Shown piece by piece: positions 22,713 through 34,156 of a stretch of 64,000 nucleotides of DNA (within the stretch, counting starts at the first letter, position 1; each line of letters starts with the position of its first letter). The position numbers and the translations under genes are program-made. Origin of the DNA: Megalopta genalis (taxonomy: Eukaryota; Arthropoda; Insecta; Hymenoptera; Halictidae); NCBI RefSeq assembly GCF_051020955.1, contig NC_135017.1, positions 26,940,689 through 27,004,688 on the forward strand, in the 5' to 3' direction. The notes beneath the pieces were generated by a model. That model worked only from the letters and a program-made list of their open reading frames with translations. It searched no databases and had not been told where the DNA came from.

Positions 22713-22955
22713 CGATTTAGAAGTAATCCGTAATATTCGTACCTTGCGGACCATGTATAAAATTTTTACAAGTCTAAACACATTGTTACTGTGGGTTACA
22801 CATGTTTCCACTTAATCGTCGAAAGAAAATTGACGTGACTCGATTCCATCATACTAGAAGCTTTTCTGCATGCATAGAAAATAAAACATAATTTACAGTT
22901 TAATAAAGTTCATACAGTTTAAAACTGTTTTCCGTTAATTACACGAACTCGTGTT

Positions 22956-23790
22956 AGAGTTTGGCAACATTTTATCCGGATGGCGGATAAGAGATAAAAA
23001 CTAATGAATAACATTTTATTCGACGCTATCGAACAACCATCCAGTCGAATCAAAATTTATCTAGATACGAATTTACTCGGATGCAATTTTATGCGAATTA
23101 GAATTTATGATAGGAATTCATACGGAATGTAATTGGTTCGAATAAAAATGATAGAATATAAATTGTTTTTATCGCAGTTTAGCGGTTCATCTTTTCCGTA
23201 CTTCTTTTTACAATTAGTAATAGTATGTTACTTTTGGATAGATCGATTATTATTGATGCGTAACTAAGAGAGAGAGTATTGACAATTTTATAATTTTATA
23301 AGTAAATGAAATTGAACTGATCGTGAGCGTATTCGTATAAATATATTCTTATTAACAGTCAACAGTTATTCGCATTATTATTCGAATAATTTTACAATCT
23401 CTATTCGAATAAAGAATCATGCGAACAATTTATTCGAATAAAAATTTATGACGATTGGAGAATTAAACGAATAAGTACATAGCATAATTAATGACGAATA
23501 AAGAAATATTCCGATAAATATATAGAATAATTTATGACGAGTAAAAGAATATTCGAATAAATACATAGAATAATTTATGACGAATAAAGAATTGTTCGAA
23601 TAAATATACAGAATAATTTATAACGAATTGTTCGAATAAATATAATAATTTATGACGAATTGTTCGAATAAATATAGTAATTTATGACGAATAAAGAATA
23701 ATCCGTATGTCGAATAAAATATTCGGCTGAAAAGAATTCATTCGGGCAATTATGCTGGGTAAATATTTATTCGAACGGCGCACGATGAAT
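22956..23790. repeat. Dispersed repeat, family C, long copy
   Basis: Starts 'AGAGTTTGGCAACATTTTAT' followed by 'CCGGATGGCGGATAAG', matching 'CGGATGGCGGACAAAG' in the copy at 49512. It ends near 'ATTATGCTGGGTAAATATT'. Between about 23430 and 23700 it contains an internal array of roughly 50-60-bp units built on 'AATAATTTATGACGAATAAA' and 'GTTCGAATAAATA'. Confidence 0.75.
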
Positions 23791-24413
23791 TCAGTAGACC
23801 GTAGATCTCTGAAGAAATTCTCCATAAAATCCGATGGAGTCTTTGATATGATTCGCATACGGCCGTGCCATTATATATACATACACGATTCTAGTGGTTG
23901 AAGTGGGGGATTGAATAAAAGAGAACTCTAGGGTTCGACACGTTGCTTTGTGACGAAACCAGGGGGAGCAGCCCGAACGTGTTTAATGTCACCTCGTACC
24001 TCAGTCAATGATACTACCGGCATCCCCTGCGTGCTTATTCAACGAGAGGGAGGCTTCCATGCACGGCGAGCCTCTATAATTATTAAATCGTCTCGCCATT
24101 CAGCTAACGTTACCAACAACAGCGAAATCCGCTTCAATAGCCTTTGTTGATCCTTGAATAACAAAGTATTTGCTCCAACTGATACGCGCGTTCGGTATTA
24201 TTGATTAGGCCGGACTAATTTTTTCAATAATCCTGAAAAATTGAATCGGGCCTGTCTCGATCCTAGTTGATCGCAAAATGATTGACTAGTTTTATTTGTC
24301 ATGCAGACGCGTCCTAAGAATGAGATCGAGAAGGATGTAAAAAGAGATACGAAAAGAAATAAGAAAATTTGAAACCGTTTCAAATTGTTTATAATTTAGC
24401 TTTCTGTGCTTAA
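23791..24413. other. Unique DNA, nothing recognised
   Basis: Short frames only; no splice-bounded exon, repeat or transposon end found. Confidence 0.35.
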
Positions 24414-24488
24414 CACATTGTTGACCGACAATTTTACAACGTCTGGGCTTCAGAACTCTGAGTTGACTCGTGACCGGTCATCAATGCG
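24414..24488. mobile_element. Very short TTAA-flanked inverted-repeat element
   Basis: TTAA at 24410-24413 and 24489-24492 bracket 75 bp. The ends are 'CACATTGTTGACCG' and 'CGGTCATCAATGCG', matching at 12 or so of 14 positions as inverted repeats. TTAA duplication and a C-initial terminal repeat are typical of piggyBac-mobilised elements. It may be a minimal non-autonomous copy or a chance arrangement. Confidence 0.45.
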
Positions 24489-24590
24489 TTAATTTTACGA
24501 ACTATTTGGCGCGCGAATTCCACTTTTTGCTAGTCTTTGAATCATGGTCGAATGGGATCTTTGGAAATTTTTGCTCGATCGTAATAACTG

Positions 24591-24785
24591 GACTGTGGAT
24601 TTTATGCATTTTTGTCGCAAACGACTGAGTCGAGAACAAAATCTTAAAGGCATGCGAAGAATTGGATAATATTTCTCTATTGTGTACACCTCATAATTAT
24701 CAACAGAGGAAAAGCATTTCCATCTGACTTACGTTTCTTGCGCTCAATTTGGACAATTTTTATTTTGCATAAAAACCCGCGGTCT
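24591..24785. mobile_element. MITE, family A, diverged copy
   Basis: The left end 'GACTGTGGATTTTATGC' and right end 'GCATAAAAACCCGCGGTC' are about 195 bp apart. The pre-terminal 'GGACAATTTTTATTTTGC' matches other family A copies. Confidence 0.7.
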
Positions 24786-24869
24786 GGTAACAGCTAGAAT
24801 ATTTTGTGCACTGTGTTCCCGTAGCGTTCGCTTAATTTCGATTTGCTGCCGTTAATAGACCGGATTCGA

Positions 24870-25300
24870 GTCGTTTAAGCCGAAATTGCTCTAATTTGGC
24901 TCTATGGATCAGCATGGTCGTGGCTCTGTTTGTTTTCGAGCTTACCATGATCCGATTTGGGTATCTCGGTCTCGTATTGGTTTGTTTCGGGATTGTTGAT
25001 TCTTTTCATCGTTTAGATCCGGGTCTCTCGATCCTGAATTGGATTTATTCGAGTTTCTCGGTTACAGAGAGAAATTCTATCGGCCCTGAATTGCTCGGAT
25101 TTAGATGTCTCGGTATTGGGTTCGTTCAATAACGGTTTTTCGGTCCCAGATGGTTCCTATTTTGCCTCCCGGCCCACAAGGTTACTCTCTGAATGGGATT
25201 TTTCAATCCTTCCCGTCACGGGTTTGTCTCTGTCCAGCCCGAAGTATTGTTGCCCGTGGACATTGGACTCGTTACAATCGAATCCCCCGTTAAACATACT
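24870..25300. repeat. Degenerate minisatellite with TCTCGGT words
   Basis: Repeated but drifting phrases of about 40-45 bp: 'GGGTATCTCGGTCTCG', 'GGGTCTCTCGATCCTG', 'GAGTTTCTCGGTTACAG', 'AGATGTCTCGGTATTGGG', 'GGTTTTTCGGTCCCAGATGG'. Each is followed by ATT(G/T)G(G/A)TTTG-like words. The open frames here (for example 24896-25132) follow from the repeat. Confidence 0.55.
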
Positions 25301-25616
25301 CAATCTACTACCTATTATTCGGTGCCAACGTTTTCTGCCGCTTCAGAAATTCGGTAGCTATCTCAGGTATCTAAATTCTCTGTCGCCAGAACGCGTCAAT
25401 ATTTCGATCTAAGGCGATCCATGTGCAACGCTATTTATTGAGCAAGTCAGTAGAGGTTGAGTCTACCACAGCAGCTAAACAACTGTTCTCTTGTCCGAAC
25501 TCTTATGCTTCCTCGATTAGTTCGGATAATCAAGGGGTGTACTGTACTATTGTTTATTTATTTATTTTGAATATTTCAACGGGAAGAGTCCTTTGTATTA
25601 CAAAACCAAAATAGAA

Positions 25617-25838
25617 AGTACAGTAAATTCTTCCTAATTTTCATTCAGAGGAAGGAAAATTCCTCCTTTCTCAAAAGCAGATAAGATTATTTGAGCCTTG
25701 ATCCTCGTTTTTATAATTGTTGACAATCGGCAACTATAAATATGAGCCGCGAGGCTCGAAGAATCGCATCGCCTCCTCTTAAATTATCCATTTTTGTTTA
25801 CAAGCTGAAGGAAAATTGGGGAGAATTTACTGTAATAA
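25617..25838. mobile_element. Inverted-repeat element, family H, copy 2
   Basis: The ends 'TACAGTAAATTCTTCCTAA' and 'TTGGGGAGAATTTACTGTA' form a terminal inverted repeat. The inside repeats the layout of 14433-14622, with 'TATTTGAGCCTTG' against 'TTGTTTGAGTCTTG' and 'TTATCCATTTTTGT' against 'TTGTCCATTTTTGT'. Confidence 0.7.
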
Positions 25839-25849
25839 CTCTAACATCT

Positions 25850-26033
25850 CTACGCAAAATAAAAATGTTTTGCATTAATTGTGAGAAACAAGAGTGAAAT
25901 AGAAATTTCTTCCTTTTTTTAATAACTGCATCGAGTTGAAAATGATTCCTCAGATGTACTTAAACTCTTTTAATATCGTCATTGCTTGAAATTTCATCTT
26001 CTTATTTTTATTATAAATGCATAAAGTCTGCAA
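25850..26033. mobile_element. MITE, family A, decayed copy
   Basis: 'ACGCAAAATAAAAATGTTTT' and 'GCATTAATTGTGAGAAACA' match the left inner part of the copy at 5690. The right end 'ATGCATAAAGTCTGCAACT' is a decayed terminal repeat. Confidence 0.6.
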
Positions 26034-27318
26034 CTCAATAATAAGTGTCGATCAAGCAAGTGAGAGCAAGGAGACATCTGGCAACAAATATAGAACTCGC
26101 TACGACAGAAAAAGACAGAACACAGAAATACAATGCCTAAAGTAACAGAATCGTTGCTATTGTCCCAATTTGATCCTAACGTGCTGGAAATAATGCAACA
26201 GTCTTCCCAAATTCTTCGAATGTCCTGTTTCGTGCTTCGGCTGCTTATTTTCGTCATAAAATCCGCGGTCCAGTTATGATTCTCCGAGAGCCATTAACCA
26301 CGTTTTATCTTTCCATAACCGTGATTACAATGCCATGGCGGTAGTAAAGCAGCGTCGCCTCCGACTGTCCATGAATAAGCGGAATAATCGTCGTTAAGCG
26401 TAATCATCGGCGAATAAAATTAGTTCCATTCTCGCACGCCATGATTTTAACGGCGCATACCGCTCGCCGGTTCCATTGAATCCGCTGTTTGCATAGTTCG
26501 CGGAACACATTGCATCCTTGAACGAGTGAAATCAATCTCCTTGATTAATTGGTTTGCACGGCGATCGTTTGTGCGTTCCGAGGAGGTTCGCGCGTTGCCG
26601 TTTGTACCGGCGATATTCTAATGTTCGATCACTCGCCGGATATCCGAGTTTACGCGGAACCCCCGTAAATCTCGACAAAAATGTCTGGAAAAAGGCACAC
26701 CTGAAATTTCCGCTTCGATGCCGTCGGGGAACGTATTGGAAATTCCGCGGCGGAATATCGTGGAGAATCGATACAGACGAGCCGGGATTGTCCGTGCGAA
26801 CTGTGGCCGTTTCTTTCGTTTCTTTCTCCTTTTGTTTTTTCTTTCTTCAGTATTTTCTTAACCGAACAACTATAAATCCCGATCCCGCCGACCGAAATGC
26901 CGGACCACGGTCTTCGTAGTTCTCTCGTTTTGAAGGTCTGCGATGCACGCCACTCGTAAATCCCAATCAGAATTTGGAATTTATGGAGTGGCTTACTTAG
27001 CCAAACACGAACGCCGAGGCGAGGATAGCCGGCTTGTTTTTACCCAGGCAATGATCACGCGGTCTGCTATCATGTTTGCTACTTGTTCTCACCTTAGTGC
27101 CACCGGATTGTCGCATTTTAAGGGGGGACACCATCCTAACGGCTTAGGAAGATCGATTTTTCTTTCGGATTTTGTCAAAAGCGATGTCAAAGCGATACGT
27201 CGAAGTTCGGACACTTAGCAAGTGAAGGTAAAGGTTAAAAAATCTGTCTTTGTCAGAAGGACAAAGGTTTTCCTCGAAGCTACATTTTTCAACTTGGCCG
27301 CCATGAACACTCTGCAAC
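26034..27318. other. Unique DNA with a GC-rich island (26280-27180)
   Basis: Several frames up to 121 codons are open without splice borders or domain signature, so no gene is called. An isolated right-hand MITE A end ('CATAAAATCCGCGGTCCA') sits at 26258. Confidence 0.35.
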
Positions 27319-27319
27319 T

Positions 27320-27770
27320 AGGGTAAGCGTGTCAATTACTGTGCCCATTGAAGCGACGTCCAAAGTTTTCGACGAATTAAGTAGTTTCTCTTACTTATAT
27401 CGTACTTATTAAAACATTTAAATTATACTGGTTGATGTCTTTTATATAAGTACGAATTTGTTCATAATTGAAATATATAAAGAACACGAAATATTTAACA
27501 TTAAACCTACCGAGGCCTAAAAGCGACAAACAAAAATTGCCTCGTAGAAATTGCAAGATATAGAATTTATTCAAATTTTTCACAATTTTTATAACAGTGT
27601 CTGTGTCTGAGTAAAGAAATGTATTCAACAATGTTTAATGGAAGCAGCTTTATGACTTCAATAATTATGAAATAAAAAATGTGAAACCGGTCATTCGATC
27701 GGCGATGGTAGGTTTAATGTTGACAAAATGGACAGTTTGACAGTTTTTGAGCGAGTTACTCGTAAAAAGA
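27320..27770. repeat. Dispersed repeat, family E, copy 2, with nested insertion
   Basis: Starts 'AGGGTAAGCGTGTCAATTAC' and follows copy 1 (8761) through 'GTTGATGTCTTTTATATAAG', 'AAATATATAAAGAACACGAA' and, after the insertion at 27499-27719, 'GACAGTTTTTGAGCGAGTTA'. It lacks the inverted duplication of copy 1, so it shows the more original structure. Confidence 0.75.
27499..27719. mobile_element. MITE nested in family E repeat
   Basis: The 13-bp inverted ends are 'CATTAAACCTACC' and 'GGTAGGTTTAATG'. The unoccupied form is seen in copy 1 near 9200, where 'AATATTTAACAAAATG' runs on without interruption. TTAA lies inside both ends (27501-27504 and 27714-27717), so the true borders may be TTAA with terminal repeat 'ACCTACCG', as in piggyBac-type elements. 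The interior is AT-rich and non-coding. Confidence 0.75.
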
Positions 27771-28079
27771 TAGAAACATAATTTCTGTGATAATTGATGA
27801 AAGAATAAATGTAATCTTTCCTCAGAGCTTAAACATGTGAACTCAACAGGTGGTCGATGTAATTGAATAATTATTCCGTGCCATAATGGACGTTTTGTAA
27901 TATACACCGGTGATCATAGAAACTGCCTAACATAACATTGCTGCGCTCGATTGCATGCAACTATTTGAAATCCAAGCTAGAAACACTTTATTACACCTGT
28001 CGCGTTCGGAGTGGATGCAGCCATTCAAACCACCTGTATTACAAAGGAGTTCTGTCTACGTGTTACTTCAATAAATAAG

Positions 28080-28285
28080 GGACTAATTGTTTCAGTGAGC
28101 AATGAATTAATTGCTTCAATAATTAATGAACTAATTATTTCACTAAGTAATTAATTAATTGTTTCAATAAGTAATGAACTAATTATTTCAGTATGTAATG
28201 AAATTATTGTGTCAATAAGTAATGCACTAATTATTTCAATAAGCAATCAACTAGTTGCTTCAATAAATTATCAAACAATCATTTC
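28080..28285. repeat. 24-bp tandem repeat, about eight copies
   Basis: The unit is 'AATTATTTCAATAAGTAATG' plus four bases, for example 'AATTGTTTCAATAAGTAATG' and 'AATTATTTCAGTATGTAATG'. The middle copies are exactly 24 bp apart with 70-90 percent identity by eye. Confidence 0.85.
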
Positions 28286-28384
28286 AAAACGAAATTATCG
28301 AATGTATCTCAACCTATGCGCCACTTTATTAGTCACAACTGCCAATCATCCGGGATAAGTATTTCAGTTTGAAATTGCGGATAG

Positions 28385-29640
28385 CAGAGTTCGGCATTAT
28401 TCGAATAAAAGTTTCGAATAAAATTTCGAATAATTGTTTCGAGTAGAATGTGATTCGACTAATCATTCGAATAAATTCTGCGAATCAAGTTTTATTAGAA
28501 TAATATATCGAATAAATTCAACGTATACAATTTTATTCGTTATTCGAATAATGTCTACGAATACAATGTTATTCGTTATTCGAATGAATTCTGTGAATAA
28601 AATTTTATTCGTTGTTCGAATAAACTCTGCGAATACAATTTTATTCGTTATTCGAATAAACTCTACGAATACAATTTTATTCATTATTCGAATGAATTCT
28701 ATGAATAAAATATTATTCGTTATTCGAATGAATTCTGTAAATAAAATATTTGTTATTCGAATGAATTCTGTGAATAAAATTTTATTTGTTATTCGAATGA
28801 ACTCTACGAATGCAATGTTATTCGTTATTATTCGAATGAATTCTGGGAATAAAATATTAATCGTTATTCGAATGAATTCTGTGAATAAAATATTATTCGT
28901 TATTCGAAAGAATTCTGTGAATGAAATATTATTCGTTATTCGAATGAATTCTGTAAATAAAATATTTGTTATTCGAATGAATTCTGTGAATAAAATTTTA
29001 CTTGTTATTCGAATGAACTCTACGAATGCAATGTTATTCGTTATTATTCGAATGAATTCTGTGGGAATAAAATATTAATCGTTATTCGAATGAATTCTGT
29101 GAATAAAATATTATTCGTTATTCGAAAGAATTCTGTGAATGAAATATTATTCGTTATTCGAATGAATTCTGTAAATAAAATATTATTCGTTATTCGAATG
29201 AATTCTGTGAATCAAATTTTATTCGTTATTCGAATAAACTCTACGAATGCAATGTTATTCGTTATTCGAATGAATTCTGTGAATAAGATATTAATCGTTA
29301 TTCGAATGAATTCTGTGAATAAAATATTATTCGTTATTCGAAAGAATTCTGTGAATGAAATATTATTCGTTATTCGAATGAATTCTGTAAATAAAATATT
29401 ATTCGTTATTCGAATGAATTCTGTGAATCAAATTTTATTCGTTATTCGAATAAACTCTACGAATGCAATGTTATTCGTTATTCGAATGAATTCTGTGAAT
29501 AAGATATTAATCGTTATTCGAATGAATTCTGTGAATAAAATATTAATCGTTATTCGAAAGAATTCTGTGAATGAAATATTATTCGTTATTCGAATGAATT
29601 CTGTGAATAAAATATTAATCGTTATTCGAATAAAAGATGT
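28385..29640. repeat. 36-bp minisatellite with 216-bp higher-order repeat
   Basis: Over 30 units of 36 bp built on 'ATTCGAATGAATTCTGTG' plus 'AATAAAATATTATTCGTT'. The variant 'CTCTACGAATGCAATGTT' recurs at about 28801, 29017, 29238 and 29454, spaced 216, 221 and 216 bp. Blocks of six units were therefore amplified together. The unit length is divisible by three and has no stop in one frame per strand, producing long false frames ('MNSVNKILFVIR' repeated). The left edge begins 'AGAGTTCGGCATTATTCG', the family C transposon end. Confidence 0.95.
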
Positions 29641-31607
29641 CTCTCTCTCTGTTAAAAGACAACAGAAGATAGAGTTACAAAAAGTACGAGGAAGAATAAT
29701 TAGCGTGGAGGTTTCCTTTGACTGGAAAGTACAACGAATGAAGATTTCATTGCTCGTGAACTCGGAGATTATTTTTCCTTGTTGAAATCGCCCGGAACGA
29801 GTAGTCAGCGCTGACGTCAAAGACGATTTCCAATGATACTGATCGTATAATAATGCAAATACGACAAGATGGAAAAGGGGAACGTTTGATTACTCGGCCC
29901 GGCGCCCCTGTTTGTTCCGTTCTATCCCTGATATGTCAATATTGAAAATTCAACGCGGTACGAAGCGCTCCGTCGGAGAAATTCAAAAGCGGATGCCGGC
30001 GGACGATCTTTTCAAAAGTGGAATTACGGAAGAGTCGCAAGCTCGTCGATAGCATCCCCGATTCGACGTCGCGACATTTATTTCGCCGGCAGATTCGCCC
30101 GCGAGGCAGATTTCGCTGGTTACGTCACCGGATAACATAGTTCGGAGCGTGTCGAATACATGAATATTTGTCGACCACGCTGGCCAGAATTCAAAAATTC
30201 ATGTTCCGTTAAAGTATCGAATATTGTCCGCGGAAATGTTTCATAACATTAATGCGAACGTTGCGCGCGGCGTCGTTCATTACCCGCACAGGAAATACAT
30301 GTAAATAATGGTAAAACGAATTTCGTGTTTGAAAAGGCTGCGAAATGTAAATGATGTTCCGCGCCATGTAAATGTTTAATATTTTACTTCGGTTCAATGC
30401 AATGTTCGATATTCGTCGAACAGACGAATCGTTCATGATCCGTGTAATGATTAGCTTGGGGATCTTCGTGGAGAATAAAAATTGTTTGCGCAACGAACAG
30501 TTCAATTTTGACAAAGTAAAGTATAAAATATTACGACATTCATTTTTCTCGATCGTAATATATCGTTTCTACCTCATGATTTCTGTTTTAAACTTGTCAG
30601 AGTTTAGTAATCACGTTACAAAGTTCGATAGAATGCAACGCAGCTGTTTTATGCAGACATCTTCTCCGTATAAATCATGCAACAGTGAAGGATAGAGTAA
30701 TTCGTAAAAATCATGGAAGATAGAATGCTCGCATAATGAAAACTTGAAATCGAAATATCCCGAAAACAACACATTTCCTCGAAAAATATTAAGCACAAAA
30801 ATTACTCGATTTCAAGGGAGATATTCAACTATTTTATTTATTTATTTTTATTCATCGCCTTGAAGGTTATTTGGAGAGTAACTTCGTTTCTGGAAATAGA
30901 AACCTATATTTCTATTTACAGACATTTATTCTACGCGAAAAGAGAATAAACTTTTGTATGAAATATTTTTCAATCAGATTTTATCTTAGATGGATGTCTA
31001 ATAAAATGAGAAATGTGTTTATTTATGAAACTTAAATACATATAAAGGTGTAGTGAAAAAAGTGTAATTGTTATTGATTTATCATAAAATTCATCATAAA
31101 AAGAATAAACAAGTTTCATAAGTAAACAAATTTTTGATTTTCGAGCGTGATCGAGTAATTTTCGTGTTTGACAGTTTTCCCAAAATTTATGAAATACTTC
31201 TTAATGTTCATGTCGCTGTAATGTTAATATCCGTTGATTAAAATTCCTCTGAAAAATAGTTGTTAACTTATATTAAATTTTTCCCGGCGGATTATTTTGT
31301 GCGTAAACTGTTCGCTGAGATGGTCGTGGCCGCAAAAATTTCATCGATATCTGATATTACAATGGAGGGCACATGCTATAGTCAACTACATACTGAGTTG
31401 ATACCCGCATTCATTAAAGCGTGCACAATTTTATCCTCATAATTCGAGCAACGATTGCTAGAGGCAGGCTTATTACGCAGAATCGCTTACCAAGCAAATT
31501 AACAGTCCCATGCAGTTGTTATTTGACAATTAACGCGACTTCTCAACAAGCAATTTCCTCGATATCATTATTTTATGATAATATCTTTGTAATGATTTCT
31601 TTAGAAT
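29641..31607. other. Unique DNA with a GC-rich island (29780-30260)
   Basis: Two short opposing frames at 30209-30695 have no recognisable domain. 30800-31600 is AT-rich. No exon could be supported. Confidence 0.35.
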
Positions 31608-31979
31608 TCATGCCTCTTAGTTTTTCGAAGTGATAGAATGACGTAGTTAAAAGCTTGACTAATGCAGTTATTTATACAGCAACAAGATTGAAAAATATTT
31701 GAACGCATAATAATTTCATGTAGCCCACGAAATACGTCTCTAAGATTTTTTGTAACTATTCGAGACAGAGTACAAAATTAATTAGTAAATAAAATAAAAT
31801 TAGTAATAAAAATTAGTAATAAAATAAAATAAAATTAGTAATAAAATTAGTAATAAAATAAAATAAATTATTTATCAAAAATCAGCTGATGAATATCTCG
31901 ATAAATAGTAATTTTTGAACCCTTGCAATAATCGTTTGTTCTCTATTTAATGATAGACTTTCAAATGGCATGATTAAAT
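31608..31979. repeat. Segment duplicated at 35645-35965
   Basis: From 'TCATGCCTCTTAGTTTTTCG' to 'GGCATGATTAAA' this region aligns in direct orientation with 35645-35965 at high identity. Most of the length difference comes from an expanded 'AAAATTAGTAATAAAAT' tandem repeat here (about 31780-31865). This copy lies in unremarkable unique DNA and is the probable source. Confidence 0.85.
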
Positions 31980-33580
31980 CTTGCGCGTTACGTATAAAAA
32001 CACTCAAGATGACTTCAATAAAATAGGATAACAGCAGAACATTAATTGTTGCCACGTATGTTCCTCCTTATACCAAACAATTTTACTTCGAAACATTTTT
32101 ATATACAATATGTACTTTACAAGAAAAATTCAGATGAAAGAGTTGAATGACTCACCCTGTATAACGCAGCTTAACACTAGAACTACCGAGCCCGAAACGT
32201 GACTAATGCATACTGTTTTATAAGAACGATAAAATTGGATTTATTTAAAGTTTCCACGATTTTTAGTATAATATGCGCTTCGATAAAGAAATTCGTATAA
32301 AAATTTCTGACACAAACATTTTTACGGTATCAGAAATTGTAAAAGAAAAAAATCAGAAACCAGTTATTTTGGCTGATTTGGTAATTCCAGCGCTAATATT
32401 CGATTTCTTAGTCATGCTCCATATGGATTTAATAACCGTTTCACAAAGTTTTAGTTTATTGTTGATACTTAGTTCTGAGTGGTACGAAGCAAAGTACCGC
32501 GCCGCTTATTTATCGATGGCTTCGTCACAATCAAATATTGACGAACGCTTGACACACACTATACTTTTCGAGAGCTTTTAAGTATTTGCCAGCGTTTCCC
32601 GACAAATCCTCGCGCCATGGAAATTGCCTCGTTTGAAGGTAGATAAAGGGAGGTGTTCGTGGAGACGGCACAATGGCGAAACAATACCACAAGTTATTAA
32701 CACGAAACGGGGGAAAAAGGTAGCCGCGTTCGAGGCAGTCTTTGTCAAGACTTTGTCTCCGATTCTCACTCCGGGGAGAGGATGAAAGCATGGCAACCGG
32801 AGCAGCGTCGCTGGCGAATTCTTTTTCTGAACCGACGCGCGGCACCAGCCGGAAAACATTCGCGGGCCGATAATTGCGATCGAATACCGTTGACAACGGT
32901 GCACGGTCGGCGTTCGCGGAAACATATTTCTCAAAATGATCCCCGGCCTTTAACGCGCCGGGTATTTTCGAGCCTCGGCTGGCCACATAACAGCCGCGCT
33001 GATTAAAAATATCTCATCAACGGGAAACACATGAACGCCGAGAATTAAGCTCCTTGTGCGTTTCATGTTACGATATTAATTAAAACATCCTTACACGGTA
33101 TCAGGTGATCGGCCCAATGAATGGGCACCGTATCATATATGAAAAAATACCGTTTCCACATCGAAATTTATACAGTTGTTTTATCGTAATCCTGCGGCCT
33201 GCGAATGTCGTGCTTTTGCTTGCGTTTTATTTCGCATATCATTTGTTAATTAACGGTTGTATTCTTGACGTTCTATACTCTATACGTTCAAGATACCTGA
33301 AGCTAGATATTATACTATACTATACTGCTATATTATACTTGGAATTAGAGTTGCGCTAATACGATCGCATTGAATTAATGTTGAATGCAATTAAATGGAA
33401 TGTAGTTAAATTGGATGTAGTTAAATTTGATGCAGTCAAATTGAATTGAATGTAACAACATCGTAATTGAACTGCGCGATTTAACTATATGAAATGTAAC
33501 TGATACACCGTCAAGGGCATTAGATTTTACATTTTAAGAAACAAATAATGTGAGCGACGCGAGAATTCGAAACTCGAAAT
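31980..33580. other. Unique DNA; possible repeat end at 32170, GC-rich island 32560-33060
   Basis: At 32165-32192 'TTAACACTAGAACTACCGAG' resembles TTAA-flanked element ends elsewhere in the window (46158, 54891), but no partner end is visible. 32560-33060 is GC-rich with overlapping frames on the minus strand (151 and 118 codons) and no splice evidence. 33370-33455 contains five loose copies of a 'GTAGTTAAATTGGAT' unit of about 16 bp. Confidence 0.4.
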
Positions 33581-33581
33581 A

Positions 33582-34156
33582 TTGGGTTGGCAACTAAGTA
33601 ATTGCCGATTTGTTTAATGAAATAAAAATTCTTTTTTACTTGGAATGAAGTTTAATCTGTAATGTATTTTCCATTTTGTTCGATGACCTTTTGCCATCTC
33701 TCTGACAACTTGAAAATTCCACGCTCGTAGAAAGTCTGATCCTTTTCTGCCAAAAACTGAGTTAAGTGAGATTTTACAGCGCCATCATCGTTAAAAGTTT
33801 TACCACGAAGGGAGTTGTCCAGGGATCGAAATAAGTGGTGATCCGATGGCGCGAGATCAGGGCTATATGGTGGGAGTAACATCAATTCCCAACCAATATC
33901 TATCAATTTTTGCCGAGTGGACAAAGACGTGTGCGGCCTAGCATTGTCCTGCTGGAAAATGACACCTTTACGATTGACCAATTCTGGTCGCTTTTCCTTG
34001 ACCGCTGCATTCAATTTGTCCAGTTGCTAACATTCACGGATAATAAAAAATAACATAATAATAATAATTTTATAATATAACATTTACGGATATCATAAAA
34101 ATGGGAGTGAGAGATATCAATAACTGAAATCGGCAATTACTTAGTTGCCAACCCAA
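33582..34156 (-). mobile_element. Internally deleted mariner element
   Basis: The 575-bp element has perfect 29-bp terminal inverted repeats (33582-33610 and 34128-34156, beginning 'TTGGGTTGGCAACTAAGTAA') and flanking TA duplications at 33580-33581 and 34157-34158. It contains only the C-terminal third of a mariner transposase on the minus strand. Full-length mariners are about 1.3 kb with a transposase near 345 residues, so roughly 700 bp have been lost. The intact ends suggest a recent insertion that could still be moved by a transposase supplied elsewhere. Confidence 0.95.
33652..34026 (-). pseudogene. Mariner transposase, C-terminal fragment
   Basis: About 125 residues are readable, ending with a natural stop at 33652. 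They contain 'GVIFQQDNARPHTS' and 'LPPYSPDLAPSDHHLF', the second and third catalytic acidic residues of a DDE transposase. Exactly 34 residues separate the Asp of QQD and the Asp of PSD, which is the D34D signature of mariner. The N-terminal helix-turn-helix domain and the first catalytic Asp are missing. In frame just upstream of the Gln-Leu-Asp-Lys-Leu start lies a TAG, followed by AT-rich sequence, so this marks the deletion junction. The product cannot be active. Confidence 0.95.

Noticed and set aside
28434..29785. Two long + frames with repeated MNSVNKILFVIR and matching minus frames
   Set aside because: The 36-bp unit is divisible by three and lacks stops, so frames are open on both strands by construction. 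There is no start context or non-repeat domain.
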